A stretch of 64,000 nucleotides of DNA from a virus, in the IMG/VR virus record IMGVR_UViG_3300042450_002433, positions 1-64,000 of that record, one strand, 5' to 3'. How positions within the stretch are numbered: the stretch's first letter is position 1; every line of letters starts with the position of its first letter. Made by a program: the position numbers and the translations under genes. This document shows, in pieces, positions 1-7,677 of the stretch. The notes under the pieces were generated by a model that was not told the DNA's origin, searched no databases, and saw only the letters and a list, made by a program, of their open reading frames with translations.

Positions 1-746
1 TCCTCAGCATCATCACTATCCTCACCGTCATCCCCATCAGTAGGGTCTGTTGGGACGGACTCGGCATCGGTATCATCTTCGGATTCGGCACCGTCAGGAG
101 AACCTTCATCCCCCTTCTCTTCTTCCTTATCCTTCTGATCCTTAGCCTGTTGCTTGGCGAGATCGTAAATCTCTTTGGACAGTTTGACCACATCGTCCCA
201 TGACGAAGTAGTCGCGACTCGCTGAACCAAACTCAATTCTTCAGCGGTGAAGGGGATGGTCTTGAGCCAACCGATTTTGTATTGTAGATTGATTCGATCA
301 ACGAGCGGAAGTTCAGCAAGATCGGAAATCTTCTTGAGACCAAACAGATCGCGCTCTAGCAGATCGCGGTAACCCGCAACGAATGACTTACGCAAGCCAG
401 GGAAGCGGGTCTTGATCATTCGTTCGATTCGTGCGTCTTCGACCACATTCAAGTAGTCTTTCGCATTCATCATATGCTTCTTGTCAATGTACTCACAGGC
501 AGACATAAGAGGTTCGCGCCCCGCAGGTGTATGCAAGGCATGACTTACTTCATGACCGATGAGAAGATCAAGAGTATCGCTGCTGAGATCTTTCCATACA
601 GGCAGGGTCAAGACTCGCTTCTCCATATCGAACATCGCGGTCTGAGCAGACGGACTATGCTCGACAGTAATGTCTTCGGTAGCCATCAGTTTGGCTAAGA
701 GGTTCTTGGCTTCGAGGTTCGTTGAGGTTGGTAAAGTCATTGTCAT
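1..746 (-). CDS. HExxH metallopeptidase / CobT-like protein (partial)
   Basis: This gene runs off the left edge; 248 residues of the N-terminal part are visible. Residues 65-69 read HEVSH, an HExxH zinc-binding motif, followed about 25 residues later by NVVEDARIE, the conserved EDAR segment of CobT-like phage peptidases. From about residue 200 the chain becomes highly acidic (runs of D, E and S), which in this family links the peptidase part to a C-terminal von Willebrand A domain; that part is outside the window. The start at 746 has a GAGAG Shine-Dalgarno about 8 nt upstream; an ATG at 740 is the alternative. It is divergent from the CobS-like ATPase, and the pairing resembles CobS/CobT or MoxR/VWA chaperone pairs. 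The substrate is unknown. Confidence 0.85.
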   Translation of the reverse strand, partial: MTMTLPTSTNLEAKNLLAKLMATEDITVEHSPSAQTAMFDMEKRVLTLPVWKDLSSDTLDLLIGHEVSHALHTPAGREPLMSACEYIDKKHMMNAKDYLNVVEDARIERMIKTRFPGLRKSFVAGYRDLLERDLFGLKKISDLAELPLVDRINLQYKIGWLKTIPFTAEELSLVQRVATTSSWDDVVKLSKEIYDLAKQQAKDQKDKEEEKGDEGSPDGAESEDDTDAESVPTDPTDGDDGEDSDDAE

Positions 747-772
747 GGGAAGTTCTCTCTTTCTCTTACACT

Positions 773-797
773 TGAAGTATAGGGTATTCCAATAGAA
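773..797 (-). promoter_or_regulatory. Leftward promoter element of the divergent pair
   Basis: Read on the minus strand this 25-mer matches the element at 988-1012 in 24 of 25 positions. It contains a TATACT -10 hexamer and lies about 27 nt upstream of the peptidase start. There is no consensus -35; the conserved TTCTATTGGAATACC block takes that place and may bind an activator. Confidence 0.6.
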
Positions 798-987
798 TTG
801 CAAGGCGTTTAGAGCATCTGGATGCCGTTTTCTCAAATATATTTGACTTTCCGTACCCATAACCTTCTCATAGAAATTCCTTAGGGAAAGGTCATGACCC
901 CCCTCTACTATAGGGGAATGCCGTACCCTGTCCGATAACAAATATCTGATACAACTTTCTTACTTTGTGACCCCCTAGGGGTTGAAT

Positions 988-1012
988 TTCTATTGGAATA
1001 CCTTATACTTCA
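988..1012 (+). promoter_or_regulatory. Rightward promoter element of the divergent pair
   Basis: This is an inverted copy of 773-797 with a single mismatch. TATACT at 1004-1009 would place the transcription start near 1016, giving a leader of about 20 nt with an AAAGGA Shine-Dalgarno before the CobS-like gene. The two leaders are also similar, so the whole promoter-leader unit looks duplicated. Confidence 0.6.
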
Positions 1013-1035
1013 GATGTGAAAGAAAGGAACTTTAT

Positions 1036-2280
1036 ATGACGCATCTCACTTCAAAACAAAAAGCATTCGTCTCTGCCGCTCGTAAGGCATATCCGACTGC
1101 TACCGTCTTATCCCGTTCGCAAGTCGAGTCTGTTGCATCAATGGCAGGTTTAAACCTCCCACAATGGCTCACCAACGATCCTGCCTATCGGGCGGGTCGA
1201 GGGTTATATACTCTGCCCGATACGGATGGCGGTACCCCTGCTGCCAAGCCTGTGAAGGTATCAGCACCTGCTGCTGTTGCTCCTCCGACCGATGTTCCCG
1301 TATCGGTGGTCAAGACTGTTTCCGCTACTCCAACTGCCGATATGAGTTTGGCATTTATGGGTGGCGGTACTCTTGTTCCTGAGCGTATGGAAACATATGT
1401 TCCCTTCGGAGCACATAAGGATGTAACCGCAGTGGTGAAGAGTCGCAAGTTCTACCCCGTCTACATTACGGGTCTGAGTGGTAACGGTAAGACAACTACG
1501 ATTGAACAAGCCTGTGCGGAAAACAATCGGGAATTCTTCCGTGTGAACATTACACCCGAAACCTCTGAGGACGATCTGCTTGGTGGATTCCGACTCGTGG
1601 GTGGAGAGACCGTATGGGTTGACGGGCCTGTCATCGTTGCAATGAAGCGTGGCGGCATTCTTCTCCTTGACGAGGTCGATCTCGGTACAGTCAAGATCAT
1701 GTGCTTGCAGCCTGTCCTAGAAGGTAAGGCGATCTTTCTCAAGAAGACCAATACATGGGTCAAGCCTGAAAAGGGATTCAATGTCTTTCTGACGGGTAAC
1801 ACAAAGGGTCGCGGAGACGATACGGGTAAGTTTGTGGGTACGAATTCCATGAATGAAGCCTTTCTTGATCGTGTTCCTGAGACCGTTGAACAGGACTATC
1901 CATCCGAAGTGGTGGAGACAAAGATTGTAAAGGGTGTTCTGAACTACCTCGGTGTTACCGATCAGGATGACTTTGCCGTTGTCATCGTCAAGTGGGCACA
2001 AGCAATTCGTAAGTCTTATGCTGAAGGTGCCGTTGAAGATGTAGTGACTACTCGCCGACTTGTTCAGGCGGCTAATGCACTCGCCATCTACGGTGATCGG
2101 GCTAAGGCGATTGAGAAGGTGACTACTCGGTTCGATGTTGCGACTCGTGCTGCCTTCATCGACCTGTATCAGAAGATGGATGCATCGAATAGTCCGACTG
2201 AGGATATCGCTGCTGCTCCGACTGCTGCTACTCCAAAGAAGAGTGATACTTCTACTGTGAAGGGGAACTGCCCTTTCTAA
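1036..2280 (+). CDS. CobS-like (MoxR-type) AAA+ ATPase
   Basis: 414 residues. The N-terminal 140 residues contain a small helical segment and an Ala/Pro/Val-rich linker. The AAA+ core has Walker A GLSGNGKT at 146-153 and Walker B ILLLDEVD with D212/E213, followed by sensor-like FLTGNTKGRG. The closest family is CobS/MoxR, found in many marine T4-like phages and often annotated as a cobaltochelatase subunit. Here the partner is the divergent HExxH/CobT-like gene, so a chaperone or remodelling complex is more likely than cobalamin synthesis; no other cobalamin gene is present. The start at 1036 was chosen because AAAGGA precedes it by about 7 nt and it lies downstream of the promoter; an upstream in-frame ATG at 982 lies before the promoter. 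Confidence 0.9.
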   Translation: MTHLTSKQKAFVSAARKAYPTATVLSRSQVESVASMAGLNLPQWLTNDPAYRAGRGLYTLPDTDGGTPAAKPVKVSAPAAVAPPTDVPVSVVKTVSATPTADMSLAFMGGGTLVPERMETYVPFGAHKDVTAVVKSRKFYPVYITGLSGNGKTTTIEQACAENNREFFRVNITPETSEDDLLGGFRLVGGETVWVDGPVIVAMKRGGILLLDEVDLGTVKIMCLQPVLEGKAIFLKKTNTWVKPEKGFNVFLTGNTKGRGDDTGKFVGTNSMNEAFLDRVPETVEQDYPSEVVETKIVKGVLNYLGVTDQDDFAVVIVKWAQAIRKSYAEGAVEDVVTTRRLVQAANALAIYGDRAKAIEKVTTRFDVATRAAFIDLYQKMDASNSPTEDIAAAPTAATPKKSDTSTVKGNCPF

Positions 2281-2329
2281 GTATGGGATATGTGTTGTGA
2301 TGCTTCGTTAACAATCTTTCTTTCATGTA

Positions 2330-2366
2330 AGCCCCTGCCTCTCTATGAGTGGTGGGGGTTTTCTTA
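2330..2366 (+). terminator. Rho-independent terminator after the CobS-like gene
   Basis: GCCCCTGCC pairs with GGTGGGGGT across a short loop and is followed by TTTTC. The same CCCCTGCC/GGxGGGGG stem recurs at 20681-20715. Confidence 0.75.
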
Positions 2367-2763
2367 TATGAGAGTTGTAGAAAAATTATGGAAATAGTTT
2401 TGAAATATGTCGGCCCACTTTATAATTCTGCGGTACATGCCATGGAGCCTCGGTGTGGCGAAGACCCCCCCTACCCTTGTATGCCGAATCCAATTCCAAT
2501 TTCCCAATGCCCCATATCCCCCTTCTCTCCCAATACACTTACAGGTTCCCCAAAACACATACAGGAATACTTCTTTATCCCAAAACATATACAGAGAGGT
2601 TCTCCCATCAAAACAAAGTGGCCCCCCCCACCCCCTTTCCCTTTTCATATTTCGGTATTCCCCATTTTCAAAAAAATTTCCCGATGGCCACAGAGCCTTT
2701 TACAGGTCGAGGCCGATGTGCCCCTTGTGAATTGCATAGGACTATAGTATACTAAATACCATC
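2367..2763. other. C-rich non-coding region with short repeats
   Basis: No convincing gene. The top strand is strongly C-rich with runs of 7-9 C near 2466 and 2625. Three imperfect copies of CCCAAAACACATACAG lie at about 2529-2545, 2548-2565 and 2578-2596. A possible promoter (TTGAAA 2400-2405, TATAAT 2421-2426, 15 nt spacer) has no gene behind it, so a small RNA is possible. Overlapping short ORFs occur in all + frames, but none has a ribosome binding site or a protein-like composition. Confidence 0.5.
2725..2753 (+). promoter_or_regulatory. Sigma70-type promoter for the 2764 gene
   Basis: TTGTGA at 2725-2730 and TATACT at 2748-2753 with a 17 nt spacer. The -10 box ends 10 nt before the ATG, predicting a leader of about 4 nt. 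A late-type ACTAAATA octamer overlaps at 2751-2758. Confidence 0.6.
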
Positions 2764-3894
2764 ATGAAAAACTTCAACGAAAATTGGGACGGCAGACTTC
2801 CCCGCAAGAACAACAACACCAACGGCATCAATACTCTCTCCGAGGCATCTCAGCAAGTCATCGGTAAGTATCGCTTTACTCCCTTTATGGAGGACACGAA
2901 TAGTGAAGGTGTTGCAGGATGGACGATCAGCATTCAGAACAAGGGAGTGGTTGCATATATTGCAGAACCTAAGATTAAATCAGGCACCTCACCCTATCAG
3001 ATCTTTCGTACCAAAGGCTTATCCTTCAAGAATTTCTTTCCAGGGGAACTGAAGATGTCGGCATACCCTGGCAAAGAGAACCGAGTTGTCAGCGAGAAGG
3101 AGATTCGTTTTGTTCCCCGTCAGTTGCTCAAGGCTGTTGCCATGTGGATGGACAAGTATGGCACCAAGGCATTGACAGAGATGCTGACACCCGCACAACC
3201 TATCATCGAGGCACATGACGATCTGACGGGGTATTACGATGGTGCGCGTGGTGGTGGCGGTGCAGGAAATGCAAAGTACTTGGATAAGGCAATTGCAGAT
3301 TTTGCAAAAGATATGAAGGCTCTTGCAGCAAAAGGCGATCCTCGTAAAGATCTCAAAGCATTCAAGGCATATATTCCAATCATTCACAAGATTGAGTATG
3401 GAATGGATGCAGGTGGCGGGTTGACATGGCCATATGAAACATCAACGGGCAAGACCAAGGCATCGTTCCTTAAGGGATTCTCTCCTGAACAGAAGAAGGC
3501 AGATAAGGCTCTCCGTAGCATCTCGACATGGTGGTCGCAGTCGGGTCTTCAAAGAATCACTCCAAGATCAGAGAAGATTTGGAATGACGGATGGAATAGT
3601 TATAGAAAGTATATGGGTGAACGGGTCACAGAGGAGACAGCCGCAGCGGACGGGGCGCAGTCCCTTGACGAAGTGCAGTTCATCACCCCGAAGGTGCCAT
3701 TGACGGGCGGCAGCAACACCAAAGAGAAGACTGATTACAAACTATATGTCGAACTCAAAGATGTTGTAAATGATGTAATCAAGAAATTGGAACAGGCAGA
3801 ATCAATGATTCGAAGTCCAAGTAAGAATTCCAATCTGAGCATCTTGCAGACAGTTACTCAGGCAAAGCAGAAACTCAAGATCGCGGTCAAGTAA
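2764..3894 (+). CDS. Phage protein of unknown function, possible capsid-targeted
   Basis: 376 residues; I do not recognise the family. It starts MKNFNENWDGRLP, and the next gene starts MKQFNKNWDGVHH, so the two share an N-terminal module. TLSEA at residues 24-28 is a good match to the (L/I)xE cut site of T4-type prohead proteases. The middle contains a Gly-rich turn (GARGGGGAG) followed by a Lys-rich helix. The C-terminal 60 residues are predicted helical and rich in K and Q. The gene heads a co-directional run to 9813 and lacks a Shine-Dalgarno, in keeping with a near-leaderless mRNA. Confidence 0.8.
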   Translation: MKNFNENWDGRLPRKNNNTNGINTLSEASQQVIGKYRFTPFMEDTNSEGVAGWTISIQNKGVVAYIAEPKIKSGTSPYQIFRTKGLSFKNFFPGELKMSAYPGKENRVVSEKEIRFVPRQLLKAVAMWMDKYGTKALTEMLTPAQPIIEAHDDLTGYYDGARGGGGAGNAKYLDKAIADFAKDMKALAAKGDPRKDLKAFKAYIPIIHKIEYGMDAGGGLTWPYETSTGKTKASFLKGFSPEQKKADKALRSISTWWSQSGLQRITPRSEKIWNDGWNSYRKYMGERVTEETAAADGAQSLDEVQFITPKVPLTGGSNTKEKTDYKLYVELKDVVNDVIKKLEQAESMIRSPSKNSNLSILQTVTQAKQKLKIAVK

Positions 3895-3904
3895 AAGGAA
3901 CTAT

Positions 3905-4468
3905 ATGAAACAGTTCAATAAGAATTGGGATGGTGTTCATCACAACCACATCGCCGAGGCAATGGCACAGTATGAGGCGAATAAGGCAATGACACATTAT
4001 GAGGCGAATAGTCGTTTCCCCATGAGTAATATTGGTAATGTTGGAAATCTAGGTAGAGTCAGCATGGGGAGTCCTATGGGAACTCCTGCTAAGGAGGATA
4101 CTTCTAATTCGGAAGCCAATGCAAAGACCTTTGTTGAGATTCTCTGTCAGCGAACAGGCAAGACGGGTATGGTCTTTCGTCTGATGACCGCAGGACATCC
4201 GATGCATTTCCTTCAGATGGAAACCATCCCCACAAAGAACGGTGAGACAGAGCAGTCTTGGTATGTGTTCTTTGAGATGAAGAACTTTAATGGTGGACTT
4301 GCAGATAAGACGATGGCAGGGCGAGGAACCTTTGTACGGCGCAATGATAGTGCAAATTGGACGGATATGATGTTCGCCGTTCAGAGTGTTTCTATGGCAC
4401 GAACAAAGTGGGATACTCTAAGGAAGTCCGCAGTATGGGACAAGACCATGGCTACGGGTAGGGTTTAA
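3905..4468 (+). CDS. Phage protein of unknown function, N-terminal paralogue of 2764
   Basis: 187 residues. The first 11 residues (MKQFNKNWDGV) match those of the preceding protein, and HIAEAM at residues 15-20 gives a candidate (L/I)xE prohead-protease site. A degenerate internal repeat, MAQYEANKAMTHYEAN, follows, then a Met/Gly-rich low-complexity stretch (about 37-60) and a compact beta-rich C-terminal domain. AAGGAA about 5 nt upstream serves as the ribosome binding site. The shared start with the neighbour suggests common targeting rather than common activity. Confidence 0.8.
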   Translation: MKQFNKNWDGVHHNHIAEAMAQYEANKAMTHYEANSRFPMSNIGNVGNLGRVSMGSPMGTPAKEDTSNSEANAKTFVEILCQRTGKTGMVFRLMTAGHPMHFLQMETIPTKNGETEQSWYVFFEMKNFNGGLADKTMAGRGTFVRRNDSANWTDMMFAVQSVSMARTKWDTLRKSAVWDKTMATGRV

Positions 4469-4492
4469 ATTAACTTTAAGGAAACAGGAAAC

Positions 4493-4972
4493 ATGACAGA
4501 CTCAAATGCATCTCGTATTCGTTCTTTGACAGAAGCCGCTAACAGCATCACCAACCCTATCACGGAAGCACGAACAAGTCCCAAAGAGCATGAATGGCTT
4601 TCGGACATGAAGGCTAAGGATGTTGCTGCCATTGGTAAACTGCTCAAGAGCAAGGACACAAAGGGACTAGAACAGTATCTTATCTCCAACTATTTGATGC
4701 ATCGTGATGGTACGGCATATGGCAAGAACCTTGACCGAAGTGCAATCGAAATCATCAAGCGTTCATTTGCTGATGTTCATGAAGAGGTTCAAGTCGAAGA
4801 AGTCGAGACTGTTGAGGAAGCAGTTGCCATCGACAAGAACATGAACATCAAGGCAATGGTTGCTGTCTTGAAGGATATTTCCGATGCCCTCATGGGTAAG
4901 AATGTTGTGACCCAACGCGAACGCTTGAAGGCTATTACTCAGGTATTGGCATCGAAGCGCGGTTTCATGTAA
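4493..4972 (+). CDS. Phage protein of unknown function with two LTE/ITE sites
   Basis: 159 residues, mostly helical. SLTEAANS (residues 11-18) and PITEART (about 22-28) both fit the (L/I)xE cleavage rule of T4-type prohead proteases, and an acidic EEVQVEEVETVEEAV stretch lies in the centre. Acidic connectors with such sites are typical of processed virion precursors. An AAGGAAACAGGAAAC leader supplies the Shine-Dalgarno. Function unknown. Confidence 0.75.
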   Translation: MTDSNASRIRSLTEAANSITNPITEARTSPKEHEWLSDMKAKDVAAIGKLLKSKDTKGLEQYLISNYLMHRDGTAYGKNLDRSAIEIIKRSFADVHEEVQVEEVETVEEAVAIDKNMNIKAMVAVLKDISDALMGKNVVTQRERLKAITQVLASKRGFM

Positions 4973-4992
4973 TTTAACCTTTAAGGAAACAA

Positions 4993-5433
4993 GTGAAATC
5001 CTTTTCTTGCTATAGCATGGCAGAAGCCATCGGTAACACTCTCTACCTTGTTCGTGGTCTTCCAGGTTCAGGGAAGTCTACCTATGCAAAGACACTTGTA
5101 CCAACAGGGGCGCACTTTGAAGCCGATCAGTATTTCATGAAGGGTCAGAAGTATAACTTCGATCCCACAAAGTTAAAGGATGCCCATGCCGAGTGCCTTG
5201 CTCGTACACGCAAGGCAATGAATAGTGGCAATCATAAGATTGTTGCCGTATCCAATACCTTCACGATGAAGTGGGAGATGCAACCATACATCGACCTTGC
5301 AAAGTCTCTTGGATGGACGGTGCATGTTGTTCGCACAACGGGCAAATACCAATCCATTCATGGTGTTCCTCAGGATGCCATTGACCGAATGCAAAGTCGA
5401 TTCGAACCCTTTGCAGGAGAAGTGATCAAGTGA
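4993..5433 (+). CDS. P-loop kinase (AAA_33 / polynucleotide kinase-like)
   Basis: 146 residues from a GTG start preceded by AAGGAAAC. Walker A is GLPGSGKS at residues 22-29, followed by a lid-type segment and DRMQSRFEPF near the C-terminus, the arrangement of small predicted ATP/GTP kinases related to T4 PseT kinase and NEDD4-binding-protein-2-like kinases. No phosphatase domain is present. The N-terminus VKSFSCYSMAEA resembles the capsid-targeting peptide, although the candidate cut site is MAE rather than LxE or IxE. It overlaps the next start by 4 nt. The substrate is unknown. Confidence 0.85.
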   Translation: MKSFSCYSMAEAIGNTLYLVRGLPGSGKSTYAKTLVPTGAHFEADQYFMKGQKYNFDPTKLKDAHAECLARTRKAMNSGNHKIVAVSNTFTMKWEMQPYIDLAKSLGWTVHVVRTTGKYQSIHGVPQDAIDRMQSRFEPFAGEVIK

Positions 5434-5726
5434 AATCATTCGCTGACTATCTCTCCGAAGGCTCACATAGTTTCAAGGACTTCAAGGATCCATGGGCTAT
5501 CATGTCTCCCGAGGATCGCAAGGAAGCGAACCGCCTGACCATACTGATCTTGAAGGTGATGCCGAGTTCACCGAGGCAGAAGGAACTCCAAGCCAAGCGG
5601 GATGTGATATTCAAGAAGTATAAGATCGGCGAGGATTGGACAAAGGAATACAAGGGTTCCATTAACTGTAACAATCCAAAGGGTTTCTCTCAACGAGCGC
5701 ATTGTCAAGGAAAGAAGAAGCGATGA
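5430..5726 (+). CDS. Small putative capsid-targeted protein with CNNPKGFSQ motif
   Basis: 98 residues from a GTG start that overlaps the previous stop. MKSFADYLSEG is a clear capsid-targeting-type N-terminus with an LSE cut site at residues 8-10. The C-terminus carries CNNPKGFSQRAHCQGKKKR; related Cys/His-containing basic tails recur in virion-associated proteins of marine T4-like phages. The two Cys and one His could bind a metal. The basic tail could bind DNA inside the head. Function unknown. Confidence 0.8.
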   Translation: MKSFADYLSEGSHSFKDFKDPWAIMSPEDRKEANRLTILILKVMPSSPRQKELQAKRDVIFKKYKIGEDWTKEYKGSINCNNPKGFSQRAHCQGKKKR

Positions 5727-6211
5727 AGACCTATGCCGAACTAATAGACTTGCTCGAACTCTTCAACGAGCCATTCACCTTTGCGAAAGAATGGTCTGAT
5801 GGATATTCAATCGGGTATGAGTACAAAGGAGCAAAGGGTGGATTACTTGAAGTGACCTTTGGACTACAACCTGATACGGCGATTGTTAATTTTACTGTTA
5901 ATGATAGTATTGCTATTCGCGGTGAAGGAGATGCACCGCGAGTGTTTGCTTCGGTGATGGATGCATTCAAAAGATTCCTTGCGAAAAGGCAACCCAAGTA
6001 TTTGGTATTCAGCGCAAACAAGGCAGACTATGATTTGAAGAATCAGACACGCCGATCCACATCAAGACCGCGTGTTTATGGTGCGATGATCAAGCGACTT
6101 GCCCCACAGTTTGGATATAAGTTAAAGCAAGAAAAAGATGTTACGGATCGTGATGCCTTTGGCGGTAACTATGACTCTAGCACCTTTATCCTGCAAAAAA
6201 CAAAGAGATAA
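5723..6211 (+). CDS. Putative capsid-targeted protein, paralogous family A (member 1)
   Basis: 162 residues. The start at ATG 5723 overlaps the preceding stop (ATGA); an in-frame ATG at 5702 would add an unrelated tail. MKTYAELIDLLELF has an LLE site at residues 10-12. The C-terminal half shares a pattern with the products at 9050 and 12043: a VFASVMDAFKRF helix, a short strand (LVFSA), then SRPRVYGAMIKRLAPQFGY. This family is widespread in marine T4-like phages without an assigned function. The fold is probably alpha/beta. Confidence 0.8.
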   Translation: MKTYAELIDLLELFNEPFTFAKEWSDGYSIGYEYKGAKGGLLEVTFGLQPDTAIVNFTVNDSIAIRGEGDAPRVFASVMDAFKRFLAKRQPKYLVFSANKADYDLKNQTRRSTSRPRVYGAMIKRLAPQFGYKLKQEKDVTDRDAFGGNYDSSTFILQKTKR

Positions 6212-6214
6212 ATA
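6207..6214 (+). promoter_or_regulatory. Late-type promoter octamer
   Basis: GATAAATA overlaps the stop codon of the preceding gene and lies 6 nt before the GTG of the ADP-ribosyltransferase gene, which has no Shine-Dalgarno. Confidence 0.45.
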
Positions 6215-6220
6215 CTTGCC

Positions 6221-7126
6221 GTGAAGACCTACTTCCAACTCATTGAGGCAATTAAGCCCAAGCCTAGCAAGCCATTTACATTTCGTCTGCTCCCTGCCAA
6301 GCCGTGGACGATCTGTGATGTGTTGGCAAGCCCTACCCCCAAAGGTCTCATTACGATCTGCAAAGAAGGGGCTGAGGTATTCTATGACTCCGACCTGAAG
6401 ATGTTTGATGTCAATAAACTTCTAACCAATTATCCTGCATGGGTGAGACAGTTAGAAAAATACGGCTGGGCAATGGGTAATTTTTTCGATCTACAGGGAT
6501 CGCAGAAGATGTCTTATGTTTCCAAGATATTAGAAATGGCTGCGTGTAAAAATCGCGCCGAATGGACATACTGGACAGGTGGAAAAGTATATCGTGGACT
6601 TGGAAAAACCCCTGCCGATCTCAAGAACTATTCCTATACGGGGGAACACCTGAAAGCAGTTGGGGAAGATTGGCTCATCGGATCCACCACCTATAAGAGT
6701 AAATATGATATTCAGTCTTGGACTCCGAATATTAAAATTGGTGCTCGATTCGCAACATCTGCCGAAGACAACATCAACAAGAAAAACAGTATGTCCGCAA
6801 TGATAGAACTCGATATAGATCGATCAGATACATTTCTATCTCCACAGGTTATTCGTAAACTTTCAGAGTATCCTGGAGAAGACGAGGTATTGCGAGTAAA
6901 GAACAATGCTGTTCCTGTTGTGATTTATATCAGGCTAAAGGATATATTGTTCCATCTACAAACCAAGACTCCAAAGAATATACAGGGCAACGAGGATACC
7001 CATCTCCCATATATGATTAAACTTTTCGAAGGACTGATGGGATCTGCGAATGCCAAGAAGTTACTAGCCAATCCAACCGTATTTGCACAGATCAAAAAAC
7101 TAGTTAAATTTGATGTCAAACCCTAA
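6221..7126 (+). CDS. Putative capsid-targeted ADP-ribosyltransferase (Alt-like role)
   Basis: 301 residues from GTG. The three ADP-ribosyltransferase regions of the R-S-E class are in order: R125 in VYRG, S166-W-T168 at the start of a strand followed by GARFA, and E220-D-E222 in PGEDEVL, the ExE pair that marks arginine-type transferases. The N-terminus MKTYFQLIEAIK has LIE at residues 7-9, fitting the gp21-type cut site. T4 packages its Alt transferase in the head and injects it to modify host RNA polymerase; this protein has the motifs and the targeting peptide for an equivalent role, though the rest of the sequence does not look like Alt. It overlaps the next gene by 1 nt. The target is unknown. 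Confidence 0.8.
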   Translation: MKTYFQLIEAIKPKPSKPFTFRLLPAKPWTICDVLASPTPKGLITICKEGAEVFYDSDLKMFDVNKLLTNYPAWVRQLEKYGWAMGNFFDLQGSQKMSYVSKILEMAACKNRAEWTYWTGGKVYRGLGKTPADLKNYSYTGEHLKAVGEDWLIGSTTYKSKYDIQSWTPNIKIGARFATSAEDNINKKNSMSAMIELDIDRSDTFLSPQVIRKLSEYPGEDEVLRVKNNAVPVVIYIRLKDILFHLQTKTPKNIQGNEDTHLPYMIKLFEGLMGSANAKKLLANPTVFAQIKKLVKFDVKP

Positions 7127-7677
7127 TGAAGACCTACTTCCAACTCCTCCTTAGTATTAAAGAAGCCACCGCTGCACCTGTAGAGGTATCAGTTGGCAAG
7201 CGTAGTTGGGAGCAGTTGAGACAGGAGTTGCAACAGTTACTTGGTAGCGGAAGAAAACCAACCTATGCCGACATTGGTCACATCCCAGTTGAGAAGAAGC
7301 ACTACTCCATCTATGGAATCAAGAAGAAACTTCCTGTTCCATTTGAACTGTGGTGGACGGACGATGGCTCGACCATCAACAGAAAAAAGTCGGCAGGAGG
7401 TGGTGATGAGTTCCTAATGCACGGTGTTGCAGGAAAGACAGGACTGAATGGTTTTCTCAAGACCGTTGGTGGAGATCAGTCTCGCTACAAGGGACGCATC
7501 GATCATGAGCGCAAGGCAGTAACTGTGGTATTTGGCGGGGCATATGATTACAACAGCATTCTGCGTATGCGGGCATTGGAGAAGGGTATCCCCAATATCA
7601 TTCGCAAAATGAAACAGTTGTATCCCAACTATGCTCTGCACTATTGGGATACTGATGGGAAGGTGCAGTCACTATGA
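7126..7677 (+). CDS. Putative capsid-targeted protein of unknown function
   Basis: 183 residues. MKTYFQLLLSIKEATAAP nearly repeats the start of the preceding protein and has IKE at residues 11-13 as candidate cut site. Residues 25-45 form a Gln/Leu-rich helix. The C-terminal half has beta strands and ends with a helix (IPNIIRKMKQLYPNYALHYW) that weakly recalls the end of family A. Start and stop overlap both neighbours, so it is co-translated with the ADP-ribosyltransferase and metallopeptidase genes. Confidence 0.8.
   Translation: MKTYFQLLLSIKEATAAPVEVSVGKRSWEQLRQELQQLLGSGRKPTYADIGHIPVEKKHYSIYGIKKKLPVPFELWWTDDGSTINRKKSAGGGDEFLMHGVAGKTGLNGFLKTVGGDQSRYKGRIDHERKAVTVVFGGAYDYNSILRMRALEKGIPNIIRKMKQLYPNYALHYWDTDGKVQSL

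Noticed and set aside
474-698. ORF on the + strand antisense to the HExxH peptidase gene
   Set aside because: The opposite strand encodes a protein with a clear HEVSH motif and a good start; the + frame has no ribosome binding site and no motif.
1461-2001. Antisense ORFs within the CobS-like gene
   Set aside because: They are mirror frames of a certain gene and carry no independent signals.
2529-2596. CRISPR-like repeats
   Set aside because: The three repeat units are short, imperfect and unevenly spaced, with no cas genes in the window.
2349-2755. Several overlapping ORFs in the C-rich non-coding region
   Set aside because: All frames are open because of low stop-codon density in C-runs; compositions are Pro/Ser-rich or Trp/Gly-rich shadows, with no start signals.
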